In this document: piece after piece, positions 12,840 through 22,551 of the stretch | Numbering within the stretch: position 1 is the stretch's first letter | Layout: the number at the start of each line of letters is the position of its first letter | Assembly: GCA_037953625.1 (NCBI GenBank) | Contig: CM075655.1 | Location: forward strand, 71,265,501 to 71,329,500 | Direction: 5' to 3' | Source: Crotalaria pallida | Lineage: Eukaryota > Streptophyta > Magnoliopsida > Fabales > Fabaceae | DNA: 64,000 bases | Notes under the pieces: generated by a model | Database searches by the model: none | What the model was told of the DNA's origin: nothing | What the model saw: only the letters and a program-made list of their open reading frames with translations | Program-made: the position numbers and the translations under genes

Positions 12840-13305
12840 TTTTCGAGGTAAACAAGGAAGAAGATAGAGAAGAGAGTTCTTCTGCGCTTGAAAACGTGAA
12901 TAAGAGTTACGATTGGGGCAAAAATGAAGAATGAAGATGACTAACTGTTACGACAATGTCGTTTGCATTCTCCTTTCTAATGCCTTGTCGTTTTCCCCTT
13001 TTCTTTTATTACTGTTACTCCCTCCGTCCCATTATCTTGGTTAAAAAATGCAAAACAATTTGTCTCATATTAAAGTAAAAAATAAATGAAAAATATTAAA
13101 GATTATATATTATATTGATGATTGATAAGTAAGTAAGGAAAACATATCTAAAGATTTTTTTTTTTGAGACAATATTGCAATGTGTATTAATTGTGATGAT
13201 ATAAAAATTTATATAATATCGATTTGTAATTAATAAAAGAATAATGCATAATGTTAAACAGATACTCTCTTATTTTCATTGACTTGTTTGACTTTTACCA
13301 ATATA
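12840..13305. promoter_or_regulatory. Upstream region of ClpR2
   Basis: Holds the 5' leader and presumed promoter of ClpR2 (minus strand). I did not identify a convincing TATA box. At about 13017 a CTCCCTCCGTCCCA stretch looks like one end of a Stowaway-type MITE, but no matching partner end was found nearby. Confidence 0.35.
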
Positions 13306-13583
13306 TCTCTCCGTTTCATATGTAGCGTGTTTTAAGGTTATGCATGAGTTTTAAGAAATGGTTAAATGATTTAAGAATTTGTTGTATTTTGACTATAATG
13401 CCTCTATATAATCATTATTGAAGAGAGACAAATGTATTGGAACTTGAAAGTGAATAATAGAGTGTAATAAATAGGGGCGTGTTTGGAAATACAGTATTAA
13501 TTATGTATTGGGTTTATAAAAGAACATGACTTATGAAACATAGTACAAATACCAAAAGAACATTACATATGAAATGGAGGGAG
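13306..13583. mobile_element. Stowaway-like MITE, copy 1
   Basis: The left end (CTCCGTTTCATATGTA) and right end (CTCCATTTCATATGTAATG read inward) are inverted repeats, bordered by TA on both sides. A second copy, split by a hAT MITE, lies at 16457-17399, and this copy serves as its intact comparison. Confidence 0.7.
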
Positions 13584-14021
13584 TATTATTTTATTTTTTA
13601 TTTTTTTGAAACTCCTCCTTTTCTAATTGAAAGCATTTATAATTGGAAATTTGGATGCAAAATGAATAACAATAGGTAATAAAAATAAAAAATGCGAATA
13701 TAAATACAAAAAATTATGTGTAGATTATCAACAAATTTTATCTATAATTTGCTACTTCATTGACAGCATGCTAGCTTCGTAGTTCTTCCTTTGATGCATT
13801 TAATTGAAGTGGAATTTAAGAATCTCTTTTTTATAATAAGAGTGATAGAATAGTTTTTATTGCTTTTTTTTTTCGCGCTTTGCTCATAAATTTTATATAA
13901 ATGTCTTAGAAAAAAAATGTTGATAATGTTGATTACTTACTTTATAAAAATTTCATACTTTGATGCATGATTTTTGTTCTTAATTTTGTTTTTCCATTAC
14001 ATTTTCATATTTGGCTATTTA
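13584..14021. repeat. Duplicated segment, copy 1 (unit shared with 17402-18021)
   Basis: This stretch is almost identical to 17402-18021 joined to 29813-29867, apart from a SINE and a LINE inserted in copy 2. The similarity starts exactly at the left end of the Stowaway-like MITE and runs through the Tourist-like MITE. Copy 1 keeps the unoccupied target sites of both insertions, which fixes their boundaries. Confidence 0.8.
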
Positions 14022-14133
14022 GGGTTTGTTTGTTTTGTGAAAATGTTTTTCGTTTTTATTTTCAAAAATTATCGATAATTATATTATAACCCCATGTTTA
14101 CTTTATAATTTTTAATAATTGCAAATGTGAAAC
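14022..14133. mobile_element. Tourist-like MITE, left part, cut by SIRE LTR
   Basis: Begins GGGTTTGTTTGTTTTGTG and matches the left part of the complete Tourist-like MITE at 29868-30201. The match stops at 14133, where the SIRE LTR starts. Confidence 0.65.
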
Positions 14134-14289
14134 TGTTAAAACTATAATCGGTGGGTGAATTAACTAAGAAACACTAGGAGAACACCTAGAAGGGGGGGTT
14201 GAATAGGTGTTAGAGAAACCTTGAAAGATTTTCGAAAGAAACGAATCAAAACAATTAAAACAAATGATTTTTACAAAATATTTCAGCCC

Positions 14290-14429
14290 TTAATCGATTA
14301 AGCAAGTTGATTAATCGATTAACCCTTGAAAAAAAACACAAGTTAATCGATTAAGCTGACCAATTAATCGATTAATGTCTGAAAGCTTCTTTTTGGTTAA
14401 TCGATTAACATCTTCGGTTAATCCATTAA
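14290..14429. repeat. SIRE copy 1: three pairs of TTAATCGATTAA palindromes, 21 bp apart
   Basis: The 12-base palindrome TTAATCGATTAA starts at 14290, 14311, 14343, 14364 and 14397, with a one-base variant at 14418. Pairs (14290/14311, 14343/14364, 14397/14418) are each exactly 21 bp apart. On the minus strand this cluster is near the LTR 3' end. Confidence 0.95.
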
Positions 14430-15359
14430 TCATTGTTAAAACTGAAAAAACATTTTTCAATCAAGTACAAAAATCAATCAATTAACACATAAAATCATAG
14501 ATAAAGCGGAATTGATTAACACCAATATTCTTATTGATTACCTAGGTTATGAAAATGATTTTCCTAAAATCAATTTGCACAACTAAAAGCTAATTCATTC
14601 AATTATGAAAATCAATCTTTTCTAGGTTTTCAACCAAGAACAATATGAAATGACAAGAATGTAAGAGATAAGGGAATAGAGATATTACACAGTGATTTAT
14701 CCTGGTTCACTCACAACCACCGTGAGCTACATCCAGTCCCCTCTTCAACCAAGAGAGATTCTTCACTAAAGAAATTAGAGTTCTCAAATTACAAGCAAAT
14801 GCCTCTCAAGACTCCTTTCTTGATAACCTCCAAGAGATATCACACTCTTGTCTTGCAACCCTATTGAAATTTAATCTAACCTCTTCCCTTGCTTGTTGAT
14901 AACCCCACAACAAGTCTTCCAATTGCTTGTTGATTCCTCACAACAAGACTTCCAAATGCTTGTTAACACAACAAGACTTCCAAGACAATTTTGGTTGATG
15001 AACAACCATCAAGTCTTCCTTTATTGTAGAATGTTTGCCTCCCTTGCAATGATTACAACCAAATTGAAAACAATAACAATCCTATGAATATCTTTCAAGA
15101 ATTATGAAAATATCAACACATGAGATTCAAAGATTCTTGATCAAAAAATGTAAAAGTGAAAGCTTTGATCTACGAGAAAGTGAGAGAGAATAGTGTGGCT
15201 TTGATCTTTGTAAAATTGATATGAAAGTAATGTTAATTTGTTCTAATCTAATTCACAAAGGTTAGGAAAAGGTTTATATAGAATACCCAAAAGTTAGGAA
15301 ACCTAAAAACTGATTTTGAGAAGTGAAAAACGTATTTTAAAAAACCAGTTCTACAGGTG

Positions 15360-15442
15360 TTAATCGATTAACACATGGCATTAATCGATTAACCACTGTA
15401 ACATGTGTGTTAATCGATTAACTCAACCCATTAATCGATTAG
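15360..15442. repeat. SIRE copy 1: two pairs of TTAATCGATTAA palindromes in U3, 21 bp apart
   Basis: Palindromes start at 15360, 15381, 15410 and 15431 (the last has one terminal mismatch). Each pair is exactly 21 bp apart. The cluster lies about 80 bp upstream of the TATATAAA box, read on the minus strand. Confidence 0.95.
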
Positions 15443-15507
15443 CCACTGTAAAACACTTCTAAAAACTTGTTTTCTAAAAACTAAACCTTTCCTTTCAAAC
15501 CTTTAAT

Positions 15508-15693
15508 ATAATCATGCACTTGATAGAGATTCACTACCCTCTAATGACTCTACCCAAACTCATCAAATTAAAAGACTCAAACTAAAGATATTACAATAAA
15601 ATAATCATGCACTTGATAGAGATTCACTACCCTCTAATGACTCTACCCAAACTCATCAAATTAAAAGACTCAAACTAAAGATATTACAATAAA
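15508..15693. repeat. 93-bp tandem duplication in SIRE LTR copy 1
   Basis: Two essentially identical 93-bp units follow each other (unit starts about 15511 and 15604, both ATCATGCACTTGATAG). The other SIRE LTR at 31608-33301 has a single unit, so the duplication is recent and private to this copy. Confidence 0.85.
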
Positions 15694-15846
15694 ATACACA
15701 AATGAATCTTCATGAGCTTGCTCTTTCTTCATCATTGTTGATTGTTGTTTGTTTGTTGAACTTCTTCATGCCTTGAGCTTGATTAAAACATTTGTAGCTT
15801 GTTCAAAACTTTTGTCATTATCAAAACATTCACACTAGATCTAACA

Positions 15847-16145
15847 ATCTCCCCCTTTTTGAAAATGACAAACATGTTTTGAAGTTGTTTGAAGTTGGTG
15901 ATGCTTGAACCATTTGATCACTTGGTGAGACTCTTGCTCCCCCTCAATAAATACTTTTGACATTTGAAATCTAATTGAGTAAAGCTTGATTCTCCCCCTA
16001 TCTTCAACAACTTTGCTCAACCTATATAAAAACAACAAAACAACCTCTTCTCCCCCTTTTGGCATTATCAAAAAGTAATATACACCAATTGTAATATAAA
16101 ATTCTACACCAATTGTAATATAAAATTCTAAGCCAAAATAAGAGA
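15847..16145 (-). mobile_element. SIRE internal 3' tail with purine tracts
   Basis: The minus strand holds several GGGGGAG tracts (for example 15847-15860 next to the LTR, and near 15940, 15990 and 16050). This is typical of the region between the pol end and 3' LTR of SIRE/Maximus elements. The rest of the element is missing beyond about 16145, so it is truncated. Confidence 0.65.
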
Positions 16146-16460
16146 AATCAACATGGCACACATCAGATGAGTGGGAGGTCTACATCAGATGCATCGTTGG
16201 CAGTCAGTATAAGGGCTGACATGGCACATCGTTTGCCATGTCAGCAGATGACGGAAGAAGACAAGAAGGACTAAAAACAATATTTAAAAAGATTTAAGGA
16301 CCATTCAAGGTCAAAAAAAAAGATTTGAGGACTAAAAACAAAATTTAAAAAGATTTAAGGACCATTCAAGGTCAAAAAAAGATTTAAGGACTAAATTCAA
16401 AACGAGATCAACTTATAGGGACCAAAACCATAAATAAGCCTATTATTATTATTATTCCCT
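16146..16460. repeat. Unclassified transposon fragment with a ~65-bp tandem repeat
   Basis: Contains repeats of GATTTAAGGACCATTCAAGG (about 16296 and 16360), with a gggaccaaaa phrase resembling the ends of Mutator-like MITEs. It ends in a TTA microsatellite at 16440-16456. No boundary was resolved. Confidence 0.4.
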
Positions 16461-17399
16461 TCGCTTCATATAGTATTGGCAATTAGGGTCGTCGCCCACG
16501 GGCCCGCCCAACCCGCCCGCAAAATTTGCGGGCAGGGCTTGATTTTTTCGCCCATAAAAATTTTAGGGCTGGGCAGGGCCGCCCGCAAAATTTGCGGGCA
16601 TTTTAGGGCCGCCCACGGGCTGTCCGCGGGCATTGTTATAAAAGAAAAAAAGGAAATTGGACCAAGTGGCCCAAAAGCTAAAAATACATTCCCTCCAAAC
16701 CAAGAATACATTCCATGCGCTAAAATCATTATTACAATCTCAATTATGGTCAGTCCACAATGTATATAATGTTATACTCAGAGAGAGGAATAGATAGGCA
16801 CTCCACGTACCAGAATCAACAATAAAATTGTTGCTAGACACCTATTCAAAAGAATCATGAATTAAGTAACGAATTAGTGATGTTAATGCTGGATCTGAAG
16901 TACCGAATTTTCTTAAAGGTACCATCTTTGACTCTACATTTCTCAACCAATTTTTCTGCAGCGTTTTTTTTTTTTTGAAAAAAAGGAAAAAAAAATTGGA
17001 ACATAGGTGGGCAGGGCCTAGATTTTTCGCCCTAAACTCAATTAGGGCCGCCCATGCCCACCCGCAAAAATGCAAAGCCCGCAATGGCCCGGCCCATGCC
17101 CGCCCATTGGCCCTAATTGCCAATACTAGTTTCATATGTAGCGTGTTTTAAAGTTATGCACGAGTTTTAAAAAATGGTTAAATGATGTAAGAATTTGTTG
17201 TATTTTGAGTATAATGCCCCTATATAATCATTATTGAAGAAAGACAAATGTATTGGAACTTGGAAGTGAATAAGAGAGTGTAATAAATAGGGGTGTGTTT
17301 GGAAATATAGCATTAATTATGTATTGGGTTTATAAAAGAACAAGACTTATGAAACATAGTACAAATGCTAAAAGAACATTACATATGAAATGGAGGGAG
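16457..17399. mobile_element. Stowaway-like MITE, copy 2, split by a hAT MITE
   Basis: Bases 16457-16471 and 17130-17399 together correspond to the intact MITE at 13306-13583, with 16472-17129 inserted in the left terminal repeat. The right end is bordered by TA at 17400-17401. Confidence 0.7.
16472..17129. mobile_element. hAT-like MITE rich in GGGCGGGC-type termini
   Basis: Inverted termini AGTATTGGCAATTAGGG (left) and CTAGTATTGGCAATTAGGG (right, read inward) are followed by GC-rich CCCGCCC/GGGCGGG stretches. It is flanked by the near-identical 8-mers CTTCATAT (16464-16471) and TTTCATAT (17130-17137). The empty site in copy 1 (13313-13323) reads TTTCATAT once, which supports an 8-bp target duplication as expected of hAT elements. 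It is 658 bp and non-coding. Confidence 0.75.
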
Positions 17400-17401
17400 T
17401 A

Positions 17402-18021
17402 TTATTTTATTTTTTATTTTTTTGAAACTCCTCCTTTTCTAATTGAAAGCATTTATTTTTCTTTTGATCCGTATTCCTTGCGAAACCACCGGAATCCCCA
17501 AGAGCACCCTTAATACCAGGGAGCCCTTGAGACTAATCCGGAGCGAGCTGCGTGGCTGGCTCTCCCAGCGGGATATTTTTAGTGGGAATCGAACCCGGGA
17601 CTACTAGCACCCTTGTCTCATTCCCAGAATTTCAGTTGGGGCCTTACACCAACGACTGAACCAAGCCCCGTTGGTCTAATTGAAAGCATTTATAATTGGA
17701 AATTTGGGTGCAAAATGAATAACAATAGGTAATAAAAATAAGAAAGGCGAATATAAATACAAAAAATTATGTGTAGATATTAATCAACAAATTTTATCTA
17801 TAATTTGCTACTTCATTGACAGCATGCTAGCTTCGTAGTCCTTTGATGCATTTAATTGAAGTGGAATTTAAGAATCTCTTTTTTATAATAAGAGTGATAG
17901 AATAGTTTTTATTGTTTTTTTTTTTTTGCGCTTTGCTCATAAATTTTATAGAGATGTCGTAGAAAAAAATGTTGATTACTTACTTTATAAAAATTTCATA
18001 CTTTGATGCATGATTTTTGTT
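17402..18021. repeat. Duplicated segment, copy 2, with SINE and LINE insertions
   Basis: Matches 13584-13977 closely. The SINE at 17456-17674 and the LINE starting at 18022 are extra. The copy resumes at 29813 after the LINE/Tekay nest. Confidence 0.8.
17456..17674 (-). mobile_element. tRNA-derived SINE with 18-bp target duplication
   Basis: Read on the minus strand it starts with a tRNA-like head (TTCAGTCGTTGGTGTAAGG as box A region, GGTTCGATTCC as box B) and ends in an A-rich tail. A perfect 18-bp duplication TCTAATTGAAAGCATTTA flanks it (17438-17455, 17675-17692). The duplicated segment copy 1 has this target only once. It is 219 bp. Confidence 0.9.
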
Positions 18022-20342
18022 TTTTTTTTGGTAAATAAAAATTTTTATTACCAACTAGCACCAAATAATCTCAAAACAAAAGAAAGAGCACCCTAAGCAC
18101 AAGGCCACCTTCTAGGAAGGGTTCCAGTGCCTAGAGCCTCAAAGAATGACAATGAATATAATGAAGAATAAAACTAAACTAAGTTAAGTCTCTCCCATTA
18201 TTCGATTTACCAGCACCTTATTGCTCCAATTCATATACATTGGAAAGACCACAACTAATCTACGCGCCAGCTCCTTGATAGCGAATCTAAACACCTGCTC
18301 CGGAAGAAGAGGAGCTTGCCCAAAGACCCTGCGATTCCGCTCATTCCAGACATGATAGACTGCTGCAGCAATGAAAGCCGAATAAAGCTTTCTGTTGATC
18401 TTGTGTCTTGCATTAATCCTCAACCATTTGATCCAATTGGAGTAACGATAATAACAGTTATCCACACACATCCAATTAGCAAATAAAACCAGTAATTGTC
18501 TACTCCAATTACAATGAAAGAATAAATGATCTCTGGTTTCCATGTGTTCATTGCAAAGCACACACAGAGTTGAGTCCATGATCACAAATCTGCTAAGCCT
18601 CTCCCTTGTTTTCAGTCTGTCTTGAATTGCCATCCAGAAAATGAAGCAATGCTTCTACACAGAAGCTGAATTCCACACATGCCTATTAAGGAGAAACTTA
18701 ACCTGAGGCCCAAGTAAATAATTGTATCCAGAGTAAATACTGTACACACCATCAGGACCGTGCTGCCAATTATCATTCCTGAAACCTGCTTGAAGCTTAT
18801 CCCTTATCTTGAGAATTTGCTTGAAATGCCAACTGTGATTCTGTGAAGCCTGCAATTGCCAAATGGTACTGTCCTTCAGATAGATCGTATTCACCCACTT
18901 CACCCAAAGAGAATCAGCTTTGCTAGCAATATGCCAAAGGTGCTTACCAATAGCTGTCTGATTCCAGATGATAGAGTTTCTAAAATTTAAGCCACCATAC
19001 TTCTTCTTTCTGCAAATCTGAACCCAACTGATAGGAGCTGCATGAGTTCCCCAGAGAAATTGCCTGCAAATCTTATCCACTTCTCTTAGCACAGTTTTTG
19101 GAATTATGAAGATAGAAGCCCAGAAGCTGTGCAAAGATAACAAAACAGAATTTATCAAGATGCATTTGCCTTGGTAAGAAATGTTTCTTGACTGCCAAGT
19201 CTTAATCCTCTTTGAGACTCTATCCACTAGAGCATGACATGTTGCAATAGACCATTTTTTAGAAGATAATGGGATGCCAAGGTATCTAAAAGGAAACCTG
19301 CCCATTGAAAAGCATGTCATAGCTTGAATTTAATCCCTGGCCTGAGGTTTAACACTAGCTAGGAATAATTGAGACTTCTCCTTGCTTGCAGCCATTCCTG
19401 AATTCAAAGTGAACTCATGTAATGCCTCCAAGACTACATTAACACACTTTGGGTGCCCTTTACAAAATATCATCAGATCGACAGCAAATGCCAAATTTAC
19501 AAGCTTCATGTCCTTGCACATGGGATGAAATCTGAAATCTGCATGATCAGCAGCAGCCTGGAGCCTTCTGGACAGCACTTCCATTGCAATCACAAACAAC
19601 AATGGTGACATAGGATCACCTTGTCTAATACCACTATTTCCTCTAAAACTGTTAGAAACTTGTCCATTCACCACAATATCAAAGGAAACAGTGGATATGC
19701 AATTCATAATCCATTCAATGAATTTATAAGGAAAGTTCATAGCAATCAGAGTATTTTGAATGAAAGACCAATTGAGAGTATCATATGCTTTCATGAGATC
19801 AATTTTCATACAGCACCTTGAGGAGGCATTTTTCCTACCATATTGTCTAAGGAGGTCCTGAGTAATCAAGACATTGTGCACAATGTAACACCCTAAGAAT
19901 AATTACCCATAATTACCCTATTATGAAAATAGAGACTTAAAATTTCTTTTTAAAACTACTTGAGTTGCAAAATTCATCTGTCAAATCGGACAGAGTTTCC
20001 TTTGTTTATTGGATATTCCAAAAACTTAGTTTTCCTGTAACCTGTGCAATTCAAATATATTCATTTCATCTAGAGCCAACAGGGCCAAAATAGCAATAGT
20101 TTGAGATCCATCTACATTCTTAGATTTAATTACATCAGAGATAGCAGCAATGAATAAGTTGAGGAACTACAAAAGTTTTAACAAAAAATAATATACTTCC
20201 TACCCATAGGAAGTGTCTTGGATGACCAAAGAAAATAAAGCTTTACAACCCACTTTCAAAAAACAAAGAACTATACCAATATATACCATATGCCAAACAA
20301 TAGCCAGGACTATACAAAAAACCCCAAAAACAACTACTATCT

Positions 20343-20363
20343 ACTCTCCCTGGGAGGGAGAGT
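20343..20363. promoter_or_regulatory. Conserved 9-bp stem-loop in Tekay LTRs
   Basis: ACTCTCCCT, loop GGG, AGGGAGAGT. The same stem is at 27607-27627 in the right LTR. With loop GTG it is also in the otherwise different solo LTR at 46877-46897, where the flank CTGCTCGGCCGGGG is conserved too. It lies in the transcribed 3' part of the LTR on the minus strand. Role unknown. Confidence 0.8.
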
Positions 20364-20689
20364 GAACCTGCTCGGCCGGGGGCTGTGCAAGCTCAATCTC
20401 TGTACCTGTAAAAATAGTAAGGGAGTGAGCATTGCACATGAAATAGAAAAGCAGTTTCTAGATAGACATAACAACTCACTAGGCCAAACACAGTTAGCAA
20501 CTTATTCACATAATTACAATTTCATCGCAAACATACCACATTTTCCAATTCCATCATTTTAAAGTGTCAGTTCCCTTTTATTTAGTTCATTTTTCACCTT
20601 ATGATTCCCTTTTAATTATTTTCCAGTTTCTAAAGAAATCCTTTCTTAATCCCTTACCTTTTCCCTTATTCTTTTCCTTATATTTACGG

Positions 20690-21066
20690 TGTATGTAAGT
20701 CTCCCCCAAATCGAAGGCCTACATACATACTCCATTTATTACACAACTCATAATGGCGATGTATTGTCTCCACCAAATCGAAGGCCTACAATACACCCCC
20801 CCCCCATTTAACATGTATTTCTCCACCAAATCGAAGGCCTACATACATCGCCCATTTATTTTCCAACCCTTAGGGACGATGTATTGTCTCCACCAAATCG
20901 AAGGCCTACATACATGCCCATTTATTACGTTGTATTGTCTCCCCCAAATCGAAGGCCTACAATACAACCCCTATTTACGATGTATTGTCTCCCCCAAATT
21001 GAAGGCCTACAATACACCGCCCACTACGATGTATGTCTCCACCAAATCGAAGGCCTACATACATCG
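20690..21066. repeat. Array of seven hairpin units in the Tekay I left LTR
   Basis: Seven tandem units of about 50-65 bp share the core CTCC.CCAAATCGAAGGCCT. The arms on both sides of the core are complementary and come in two matched types: ATGTATGT with ACATACAT, or TGTATTGT with ACAATACA. Units 3 and 4 have mixed arms, as expected from unequal exchange. Confidence 0.9.
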
Positions 21067-22122
21067 CCCATGGATCCAGTACCAATTATCCATATTATAT
21101 GTTATTAATTTGCCGACCAATTCCGTTTATTTTTCACCTATTCATTTCAATCACAAGCATCATCACGTATACAACCAGATAGTCACCATTTCACATTCAA
21201 AGTCCAGTTCATTTAGTTACCATTCCAATGTTCAAGTAATGCCAAGTATAACACATAATTACAACTACCACTATTCATGCATATCACTTTTCACCTAAGC
21301 AATTAGTGCAAGGAACGCCAATATTCACATCTTCATATAATCATGAATAACCACATTTTCCACTTGTTCGAATTATTGATTCAAAAATCCTAGCTTAAGG
21401 GTTCATGCCGTTTATTTTCCTTAGTTAAAGTCAATCCTCATTCTCTATTTCCTAGAGTTCCATAATTAGTAAATTAAGCCTATTATTGCCATTTTCCTTG
21501 GTTCTATCTTGGGGTTTCTAATTTCCCATCCTAACACATAACTCCTAGTCAATCATTATATCTAAATATAAACCCTTTTCTTGAGCAAGCCAATACCCAC
21601 CCCCTTACCTCAACCAAGTAGAGGTAAGAATAAACCTTCCAAGCCCTAGCTCCAAACACTTCACAAATGAGCTCCAATGGCAAGAGAGTGAGGAGAGTGA
21701 TCTTTGACTTCCTTAAGCCACAAAAACGAAGTTGAACATAAGATTTGTGGCACACAAGACATGGGGTTCGAATTTTCTTACCAAGAGAGGGAAAACAAAG
21801 AGAAATTCGCATGGCCCTAAGAAAAGAAAGGAGGAATGAACCTTACCTATTAAGCTTGATAATGATTTGATAAGCTTGAGGAGGAAAAGATGAACAACTT
21901 GGTCTTGGTGGAATGGAGGGTGAAATTCGTATGGGAGAAGAGAGGGAGACGAGTTGATGATGGGAAGAATGAATGAGAGTGAGGGAGTGTTTTATTTTAT
22001 TTTGGTTGGAAGTGAAGGTATGACTAAGAATGAATGTGGCCATAAGAAGATTCCCATTGTGTGGTCCAAATTCGTTCTCCTCTTCTTGGCCTTATCTTTA
22101 TTTTTTTCACTAACTGGTCGCA

Positions 22123-22257
22123 CTACTCGAGTAGTCAGTGGACTACTCGTGTAGTCCAAATTTTCTGAACTTGCTGTTTGCACCAACTACTCGATTAGTC
22201 AGTGCACCAATCGATTAGTTAGTGCACTAATCGATTAGTCTGGCACTACTCGAGTAG
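22123..22257. repeat. Tekay I left LTR: six TCGA palindromes at ~20-bp steps
   Basis: 12-mers of the form CTACTCGAGTAG or CTAATCGATTAG start at 22123, 22143, 22187, 22207, 22227 and 22246. Steps are 20, 44, 20, 20 and 19 bp. The right LTR repeats this, with TCGA centres at 29321, 29341, 29385, 29405, 29425 and 29444. Confidence 0.95.
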
Positions 22258-22515
22258 TCTGGCCAGTTTTCTTTTTCTTGGCATTTCAAAATGCCATAAC
22301 TTCTTCGTTATCCGTCGGATCTTGCTCAAATTTTAAAGCAAGCTTCTCTACCTACTAAACTTCATATCCAACGATGGAATTTAAGTTTTGAGTTGTAAAT
22401 CTTTTAGTTTAAATTTCCAAATATCCTATGTTCTTAATCCTAAAACATGCTTTCATTTCACTATTTTAAACTTAATATCATCAATTATACTAGGAATTAA
22501 ATTAGGGATGTTACA

Positions 22516-22531
22516 ATCCTCTCCCACTTAC
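22516..22531 (-). promoter_or_regulatory. Polypurine tract of Tekay I
   Basis: On the minus strand AAGTGGGAGAGGAT directly precedes the 3' LTR. It is the plus-strand priming site of reverse transcription. Confidence 0.75.
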
Positions 22532-22551
22532 CAGAATTTTGTCCTCGAAAT

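Larger units (their letters stand above)
14134..15846 (-). mobile_element. SIRE-type copia LTR (3' LTR of a truncated element)
   Basis: Read on the minus strand the LTR starts TGTTAGATCTAGTG and ends TTTTAACA (TG...CA), 1713 bp. A purine tract AAAAAGGGGGAGAT lies directly before it on the minus strand (15847-15860), which makes it a 3' LTR. A TATATAAA box lies at 15273-15280 (minus). It is about 1.7 kb and similar along its whole length to the LTR at 31608-33301, which is in the opposite orientation. It interrupts a Tourist-like MITE. Two clusters of TCGA palindromes lie near its two ends (listed separately). Confidence 0.8.
19884..22515 (-). repeat. Tekay I 3' LTR (2632 bp)
   Basis: Starts TGTAACACCC and ends GATGTTACA on the plus strand. 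It is close to the right LTR but 67 bp longer because it has seven instead of six hairpin units (20690-21066). Contains the ACTCTCCCT stem-loop at 20343-20363 and TCGA palindromes at 22123-22257. These sit in U3, about 260-390 bp from the 5' end of the LTR on the minus strand. Confidence 0.93.

Noticed and set aside
20753..21298. 181-codon plus-strand frame across the hairpin array
   Set aside because: Its protein is only the translated repeat (HQIEGLQY-type units), it is antisense to the element, and the array explains the open frame.
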